DNA of 64,000 nt from Cladopsammia gracilis (Eukaryota; Cnidaria; Anthozoa; Scleractinia; Dendrophylliidae): assembly GCA_022457155.1 (NCBI GenBank), contig JAJGOT010000465.1, positions 498,001-562,000 of the forward strand, written 5' to 3'. Below, one piece after another: positions 57,900 through 64,000 of this stretch. The notes under the pieces are model-generated. The model ran no database searches. It saw nothing but the letters and a program-made list of their open reading frames with translations, and was not told where the DNA came from. A program made the translations under genes and the position numbers. Position 1 is the first letter of the stretch, and the number at the start of each line of letters is the position of its first letter.

Positions 57900-58543
57900 A
57901 ACTGCGGGCAGTGGATATTCTCAGCTATCCGGGCCTTCTGCGTTTAAGTTATGAGCAAAGCTAAACTGGACATCCCTGCTACGAATAAGACATAACTCAG
58001 AGCTTCTAAGGATCCTGAAAAAGTGAGAATAAACATAACTAGACTTTTTAATTGCAGAAGATTGTCCCAATCAGTTTTTTCAGCAAGTTGCTTGAGACGA
58101 GTAACTTCGAGGGGCTCGTTCCTCCTGGTGGTAGGTTGGCTGGCAAGGCGAAGAGCGCCTTCTTTTGCAGCAATGACAGTCGGGTGTACTGAAGGAGAAT
58201 CAACTCTGGCCAGCTAATGCGCCCACTTAAAAGCGTATAGTAGAAAGCACAATTGATGCAGACACTGACTTTGTGGACTCGAGCAGATGTTGCAGATACA
58301 GGGCACGATCCAAAGGTCCGACCGGAAAATCAGGAATACGCAACACGTCTTTAGCAAAGTCTCGCCATCTATTAAAGGTAGTTTTGCGATGACCCAGTGG
58401 CTTTCGAAGCAAGCACGGTGAATTTCAGATTCTGTTTTAGCTGGATAACTTGTACGTTGTCCGGGCTTCCTGCAGATCAAAATGCGGACGAGGAGATATC
58501 TAAGAACAACATGAAACACATATAATGTAAGAGACGAACTCAT
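57900..58543 (-). pseudogene. Tyrosine recombinase (YR) remnant of DIRS-like element
   Basis: Minus-strand pieces in order: RIPDFPVGPLDRALYLQHLL (around 58330), YAFKWAH, then VDSPSVHPTVIAAKEGARRL, LEVTRLKQLAEKTDWDNLLQ and LVMFILTFSG. After a one-base shift near 58010 comes LRSSELCLIRSRDVQF, which carries the first catalytic Arg region of phage-type integrases. The distal HxxR and Tyr boxes are not readable before the B1 repeat, so the enzyme is truncated or too decayed. Role in intact elements: integration of the circular DNA intermediate without target duplication. Confidence 0.8.
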
Positions 58544-58679
58544 AAAGAAAAATGTACGGACGAACGGAAAATAATTAAAAAAAAAATGAATTCAAATTGC
58601 GCTCGCAACCCTGCTGTCAAAAACAGAAAACTATCCTAACTGATTCGACAAGCATAATACTAAACTTAAACCCCGTTTA

Positions 58680-59010
58680 GCTCCTCTTATAAAATAGGGA
58701 TGATCCCCTATAGGGCATAACATCATGCCCCTCTTGGACGTAACATTGAGCCTGTCTAAGCCACTCTCGGGCATAACATTGAGCCCCTCTTGGGCGTAAC
58801 ATTAAAACCCATCTAGGGCGTAACATTGAACCCCTCTTGCGCGTAACATTGAAAACCATTAAGGGCATTTCATAACGCTGAGCCCATCTAGGGCATTCGA
58901 CAAGCCCCTCCAGGGCATAACGCTGAGCCCATCTTGGGCATTCGGTAAACCCCTCAAGGGCATAACGCTGAGCCCATCTAGGGCATTCATTAAGCCCATC
59001 TAGGGCATAA
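58680..59010. repeat. Minisatellite inside the DIRS-like element
   Basis: Imperfect units of about 29-33 bases built on GGGCATAACGCTGAGCCCAT with CTAGGGCATTC, grading to GGGCGTAACATTGAACCCCT at the other end. About ten units. It separates the RNase H remnant from the YR remnant. Confidence 0.85.
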
Positions 59011-59384
59011 CACCTCTAACAGGCAGTTCAATCTAGGAAAAAAAATACCCCTAGAAACTTGACTCTGGTTGAAATACGTTCAGTAGGAAATCTGCAAAAT
59101 AGTCATATCTCTGTGCATTCACTTGGGACACGAAAGCTCTCACTAGATAACTCGTAGCCCGACCTAGGAGCGATACTAAAATCAATACGAATTGATAATG
59201 AAGGGACCGTCACGGGATTACAACCGAAAATAGAGTTTCTGGCTTGACATCTATAAGTAAATTAGGCAAATTAAATTAGATAGAATGCCCCAATCATGAA
59301 TAAAGGTGCTCCAGTGGAAAACCATCTAAACGCAGAATGGGCCAGAAATGGGCAGAAATCCAAAATGGTACGCTGAGAGCTCCC

Positions 59385-59960
59385 TTAGCACTGCAAGATC
59401 TCGTATGGCTGAAGACTATGCACGTTAATTAAACCGGAGGACGCAGCCGGCTGTAGTGATGGGACCAATTTTGGGCAAAGGCGTATGCACCGCTGGAACC
59501 GGGTTGGTAGAATCTGGAATTGAAAACATTTAACGTTAGCGTTGAATAAACATGCGAACCTATCACAGGTATGAGGACCCGCTAAACCGTCGACAGCATA
59601 GAAAACCGTGCCATCAATGGTGTAATCGACATAATCAATAAACTTGAATATAACACCTGCAATAGTATTTAGATCCCTTAATGGTATCCACTGCATGTCG
59701 ATGTCAACGTCGTTGAACAGACAGCTCTGAAAGATGCCTACTGCAGGCTGTTGTAAAGCCGGACCTTTAGATTATCAGTAGACCAGGTAACTGGCTTACT
59801 GGCCTCCTAGAAAGCTTTCAATGACAGGAAAAACGGCAAGCAACTCTCTGAACGTGGAACCTTGCACTTTCTCGAAGTCGGAACGGGTATTGATGAAAAA
59901 TTTTGCCGTCGAAACTATAAAACTTCCACAAGATGAGGCCAATGCATCGGAATATATCAT
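59385..59960 (-). pseudogene. RNase H region remnant of DIRS-like element
   Basis: The readable part is IPLRDLNTIAGVIFKFIDY with DDYTI-like YVDYTIDGTVFY, followed by LAGPHTCDRFAC (about 59550-59580). This matches the C-terminal RNase H-adjacent region of DIRS-type polyproteins, where a GPHxxDRFA motif is standard. The frame is lost on both sides. Confidence 0.78.
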
Positions 59961-60019
59961 CTAAGAGGACTTATGACGGGCTGGCGAAATAGGTATGCCG
60001 TTAAGGCTCGCTACGTTGG

Positions 60020-61010
60020 TTTTCCCGAACATCAATTCAGCAAAACTCTCGGGAGGAAAAGTGAACGTAAGAGTTCCATGTCGACGCAGTGTTGATCATA
60101 GCAAATAGATTTCTAGTCATAAGCTGGGAGACGTTGCCCACGCAGTAGCCGAGTGAAATAATTTTCCCCGCTAACCCTCGTAATCCTACGAACTGGGACG
60201 CGAAAAGAAGCGACCAATATGGAACAATATGGAACACATCTATTTGTCTGTCTATATGTAGCGTAAATTTCCGACGTGGCCGCGCGTGTTGATGACAGTA
60301 CCGAGCCGAGAAATTACCTGAGTTGGGCCCCAAGACATTTGGCTTCATTAGGAAGAAAATCAGAGGTAAGCAAATCGGCATGAACCTGAAGGCTCGCAAT
60401 CTTTGCGTTGTTGTAACCGACAGCAGCGACGAGACCGTCGTCTAAGAAGGCAACAATTTACCCGGCTTCAGATCTCCATTTCTCAATTAACGGCTTAAAC
60501 AATTCCGTACTGAAACAGGTAAGGCGCTAAACTAAGACCGAAAGGTAAAACTGAAAACTTATAAAATATCTAGCGTGATCGGCGGAAAATGTCCAAGAAA
60601 AAGAAAGAAACTTTCGATGAACGAAGATCTTCAACATGATGATGACCACAAGATCATAAGAGAACATATAGTCTCCCGGATTCTAAATCTCTTAGGCAAC
60701 ATTCAAGTCTTCGCATCTAAAATTTTCTCTTGTCGTGACGCACATCTAAAATAAAACGCGTTAAACAGATTTTTGCGTTAACACAAACAAAGGGTCAATA
60801 GTGAAAGGTGGCTCGTAAACTTCAGTAATACAATGTGGACTAATGAGCTCGTTTATGACATTCTCAACGGAACTAGAATCCTTCAAAGCTAACGCGTTAT
60901 TACTGGCCGTAAAAGACGTGGGGAATTTTGAGCAACGGCAATTTGCATACAAATGGAGTAACATCGATAACAAACTTCGGCGCGTTAATGCCCTTCCAGA
61001 ACTCAATTAC
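60020..61010 (-). pseudogene. Reverse transcriptase remnant of DIRS-like element
   Basis: Pieces in order on the minus strand: NALALKDSSSVENVINELIS and TEVYEPPFTIDPLFVLTQ (60761-60960), GDYMFSYDL (domain A region, near 60670), LSFSWTFSADHARYF, and IVAFLDDGLVAAVGYN with the catalytic box FLDDG at 60434-60448 (YxDD with Phe for Tyr). Then LQVHADLLTSDFLPNE, and GKIISLGYCVGNVSQLMTRN near 60120-60180, a typical DIRS thumb/connection motif. Several stops and frameshifts between the pieces. Confidence 0.88.
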
Positions 61011-61059
61011 TCGATATAATCTCCCTTAGACCGACACGAATTCCTGGTCAGATTTAAAT

Positions 61060-61772
61060 TCGCATTGTACTTCGGGGTCCAAAAAAAAACACACAAAATA
61101 TAGAGATGATGGGCAAGAGTCCTCCTGATAGTAATCTTCGTCCAACTCCATGACTGAACAGAGTCAGGGGTTTTCCGCACGCAAAGCAAACACCGGTAGC
61201 AGATCTTTGCACTAAATGTTGTCGATTAAGGCGAGAGAAGAAATTAGATGATTGTTGTCTTGCGATCTGTGGACATTTAGCCTGAATGGACGTCGGCAAG
61301 GTTTTCGTTGGTGGGAAGAACGCGCGGTGAAACGCTTACGGCTCTGTAAATTTTCTTTTCGTCTTCTTCGTCGTCGGCCAAATCATGATGTTTGTATTCA
61401 TTGACAGTCTTCCAACCAAACGGTGACTTATCTGCAAGCAGGATGAATTTTTCACGCTCTTGCACGAGAGCCAAACCTTTGTCTAAGGCATCCTTTAATT
61501 TCTGCATGTCTTTGCGTTCCAGAGCGGCCTTTGCGTCCTTCATGGTTTCTTTAATCGCTTTATTGACGTTGTACTTGTCCTCGCTGCTCTTCTTGTTGAA
61601 TTGCGGAGTGAAACCGCGCTTGATTCTTTTGATTTCTGTCATCTGCTGGGCAGCCATATCCTCATGTGAAACGCTTGAGAGCTAAACTGGAATCTTTAAC
61701 CAGAGTCTTAAACTGACCAAGAAGGTCCTGGTTGTTCTGTGTTATTAGTCGTACCGCTGTAGCCTCATTCAT
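61060..61772 (-). pseudogene. Gag-like ORF of DIRS-like element
   Basis: The likely start is Met at 61772 (MNEATAVRLITQNNQDLLGQ). A frame change near 61665 leads into MAAQQMTEIKRIKRGF, then a coiled-coil-like charged stretch, FGWKTVNEYKHHDLADDEED, and after a further change a zinc-knuckle-like CFACGK near 61180. Expected role in intact elements: RNA packaging. At least two frame breaks. Confidence 0.75.
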
Positions 61773-61810
61773 ATTGCCAGGGAGGAAAGCAAAAAATCGG
61801 GGTAACATTG

Positions 61811-61988
61811 AACTTGTTTGAACAGTACTAGAGGCGGCGAGGCTGACCGTAGAATGACACAAATCTATCAACGAACACTTTTCAAACTCACGAACCGTGA
61901 GCCCCTGCGCACTACACTAGTCCCCGGTTCTCTGCTCCGTGTCGGCAAAATATTAATTTATGTCAATACCGATTATCACAAATTACAT
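61811..61988 (-). repeat. Split direct repeat A1
   Basis: 5' terminal repeat of the element on the minus strand, matching A2 at 57529-57706. The sequence beyond 61988 is ordinary intron. Confidence 0.92.
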
Positions 61989-62319
61989 TCTTAACATTCC
62001 TCTCAAATCTCAGAGAACGGGAACTTGAACCGTCCGAGAAATTTACCATTCGTAGAAAATGGATGTTGCCCATTTGCTTTTTGTTGACGTTGACGGGGAA
62101 ATAGCTTGATCGACAAGATATTCTTCTTTGACAACCGTTTTAGCCTCCCTAAACCGAGACGCTTCTGCTTTGCACGTGGTCTCATAACAAATGGCGAAAC
62201 ACAACAAGCTCAATAAAATTATGCATGTGACGGCATTTGAAAAGGACAAAGCCAAAAAGCTAACACTGAATAATTCTGTATTGTTTCATTTGAGAAGCCA
62301 GATCAAAAACTTGTGCTTC

Positions 62320-62411
62320 GGGTTTGATCGGGGCATCCAAACACCTTGAAACAATAAAATCTCTCGGCCGCTATCATTGCTTCTCGGTGTTTGGATGCCC
62401 CGATCAAACCC
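62320..62411. repeat. Perfect 26-bp inverted repeat, 40-bp loop
   Basis: GGGTTTGATCGGGGCATCCA-AACACC at 62320-62345 and its exact complement at 62386-62411. In SLC17 intron 4, 500 bases before exon 5. Likely a small palindromic element. Confidence 0.85.
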
Positions 62412-62684
62412 TCGAACTCGTTGTTGATCTATTACATCAAACACTGAGAAGACGCGCAATGGAGTATTTTTGACGAACTTCGAGGTGTTTGATCTTGTGA
62501 CGAAATACTGTGTCGAATGTTTGGCATTAGTTCTCAAACAAAATGATTTTAGAAGGAGAAATTAAGGATGCAAAGATGAGGAGTGTTTTATCTGATTTCC
62601 AAACACTCATTATAAAACATTAATTTCCTTTGTATTTTCTTCATGAATTATTAATGAATATTAATGAGTTTGAGAATGTACTTG

Positions 62685-62782
62685 CAGTGCTGTACTGTAC
62701 AGCACAGCACAGCACCGCACTGTCCTGCACTGTACTGTACTGTACTGTATTGTACTGTACTGTACTGTACCGTACTGTCAAT
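62685..62782. repeat. (TACTG)n pentanucleotide microsatellite
   Basis: About 95 bases of TACTGTACTG and TACAGCACAGC variants in intron 4, 160 bases before exon 5. Confidence 0.93.
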
Positions 62783-62937
62783 ACTGGTCAAGCTATGACT
62801 AAGTTGTGTGTTGTCCATTGCATCTATTTGTTTTCTAAGTTATAGCTTGAGGAGTTTACTTCTGTTAGAATACTTTACTAGTATGACCGAAAATCAAATC
62901 ACATAGGCTTTAACGAGTTACTTTATTGTTCGTTTAG

Positions 62938-63068
62938 GCGCGATTGGTCTTCTGTGGTTCTTTGTATGGCAGTTAGCGATCCACGCTTCTCCATCCGAAC
63001 ATCCCACCATCTCGCCCGAAGAAAGAGACTATATAGAAGAAAGTATAGCGCAACTACCGTCTGCAAAG
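62938..63068 (+). CDS. SLC17-type anion transporter, coding exon 5
   Basis: Acceptor TTTATTGTTCGTTTAG, then GAIGLLWFFVWQLAIHASPS (TM6) and EHPTISPEERDYIEESIAQL, donor AAAG|GTAAAC. Phase 1 in, phase 0 out. The HPxISxEExxYI motif is the standard start of the SLC17 central cytosolic loop. The five exons sum to 753 bases, exactly 251 codons with no stop, i.e. the N-terminal half of a ~480-500 residue, 12-TM major-facilitator transporter of organic anions. TM7-TM12 lie beyond the right edge. Confidence 0.94.
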
Positions 63069-64000
63069 GTAAACGAATAACGAATAATTATTATATATAT
63101 AAGCTGGCCTGCTATGCTCAGAGAGGATTTCAATTTCCAATACGCATTAGTGAGCGGTTAGCACACACGTACAAACCCGGGAATATGCATGTGATGTATG
63201 AATGTAGCTGCTTAACAAAGCTTTATCGATCTAAAATGTTTTGGTTTCTCTGTGCGCACTCGTATTTCACCTACACAACTAAGAGAGACGTATCCTTCCT
63301 TCCAGGTTTTCCGTTCCCCGCTTCTCTCCACTTTTTAGATGTCTGTCTCGTTTTCCGCCACCTTAGCTAAAATCCGGACCTCCTATTTAGTAAGGGAGCC
63401 TGAAAGGAAGTGATGTAGCCGTATTTTCAAACAAAAGTCTTTTTGCTGTATAATTCAATACCGGAAATGAAAAATGTATCCTACAAGAAATGAACAAAGA
63501 TAAGTATAGAGATATAGAGAAAAATAACGGGAATAATAAACTAGTTATTGCCTTAATATTGTCCCATCTAGGTTGTGGATTAAATAAACTTCACATCACA
63601 TTAAGTAACAATCCGTGTAAGAAGTAGGCAACCCAAATCCACGGAATGCAGAAAGGTGTGAATTGTGTTATTGTTGAAACCGTCCACCTCATTGGCAAAA
63701 ACATGAAAATCGACCATAACTTCATCAGGCAGCGCATTTATTTATCTCTAGTTTACTTGATTCCCTTTCAGTGAAAGCTATTGTGATTTTTAATGCAACA
63801 AAAATTCTATGTGGGGAACATGGAAAATTAGAAGTCTTTCTTGGCCATTGTTTTGGAGTCTCACGATTGGATGAAATCTTGTAACACAAAAGAAACATCG
63901 CTTTAAAATAAAGTTTCAGTTAATTTTATTTCAAAACCATGTTGTCCATAGGTTGACGTATTCTCAGTACGAACATCTAAACATTCTTATGTGGGGAAAG
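63069..64000 (+). other. SLC17 intron 5, running off the window
   Basis: No TM7 exon is readable before the window ends. The open frame continuing to 63370 is intron read-through past the donor. Confidence 0.7.

Larger units (their letters stand above)
57120..61988 (-). mobile_element. DIRS/Ngaro-like tyrosine-recombinase retrotransposon
   Basis: A 4.9-kb element antisense within SLC17 intron 4. Repeat order on the minus strand is A1 (61988-61811), ORFs, B1 (57776-57707) abutting A2 (57706-57529), then B2 (57189-57120): the split-direct-repeat plan of Ngaro/PAT-type YR retroelements. A1 and A2 are 178 bp and B1 and B2 are 70 bp; I see no difference within either pair. The gene order gag-like, RT, RNase H, YR is recognisable, each with frameshifts and stops. 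About 340 bases separate A2 and B2, more than in the simplest scheme, and contain a small tandem duplication (CCAGGCCCACGATACATTTT at 57181 and 57271). Confidence 0.88.

Noticed and set aside
62954..63370. 138-residue open frame starting at SLC17 exon 5
   Set aside because: Wrong frame for the exon, and it runs through the donor at 63069 into the intron.

Overview
The window is eukaryotic nuclear DNA, AT-rich and sparse in genes, with spliced genes, tRNA-derived SINEs, LINEs, many MITEs and a tyrosine-recombinase (DIRS/Ngaro-type) retrotransposon. The repeat families and the coding fragments look most like an anthozoan cnidarian, probably a stony coral. That assignment rests on recognised family resemblance, not on a database search.

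Host genes I can support: (1) a minus-strand class A GPCR at 1.1-2.2 kb, of which two exons (TM1, then TM2-TM3-ICL2) are visible and the rest lies off the left edge; (2) a complete single-exon class A GPCR of 341 residues at 35.3-36.3 kb; (3) the 5' half of an SLC17-type (sialin/vesicular glutamate transporter-like) anion transporter, five coding exons between 50.16 and 63.07 kb on the plus strand, running off the right edge. An intact SGNH-hydrolase ORF at 40.0-40.6 kb (minus) may be a host gene or a piece of a retroelement.

Layout: 0.6-2.8 kb GPCR exons among dispersed repeats; 2.8-6.3 kb no recognisable gene; 6.3-13.8 kb LINE 3' end, first copy of a ~4.6-kb segmental duplication, and a broken reverse transcriptase; 13.83-21.17 kb a 7,339-bp DNA transposon with ~254-bp terminal inverted repeats and TTAA target duplication, carrying a decayed, spliced, cysteine-rich putative transposase with a C2H2 finger and a C-terminal SAP domain, inserted inside a LINE reading frame; 22.67-27.84 kb the second copy of the segmental duplication; 27.8-35.2 kb no gene; 35.3-36.3 kb GPCR; 36.5-41.3 kb MITEs, a minisatellite, SGNH ORF and LINE tail; 42.1-44.0 kb a 1.9-kb fold-back element with 850-bp arms; 45-50 kb mostly repeats; 50.2-63.1 kb the SLC17 gene, whose introns hold SINEs, MITEs and, antisense in intron 4, a 4.9-kb DIRS/Ngaro-like element with textbook A1-ORFs-B1A2-B2 split direct repeats.

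The most informative features are paired loci inside the window that act as each other's controls: empty versus filled target sites, reciprocal MITE insertions in the two duplicated blocks, and a LINE frame that closes again when the 7.3-kb transposon is removed. The best candidate for something little described is that TTAA transposon, because its TIRs and target duplication tie an abundant 'uncharacterised' SAP-domain protein family to a defined mobile element.
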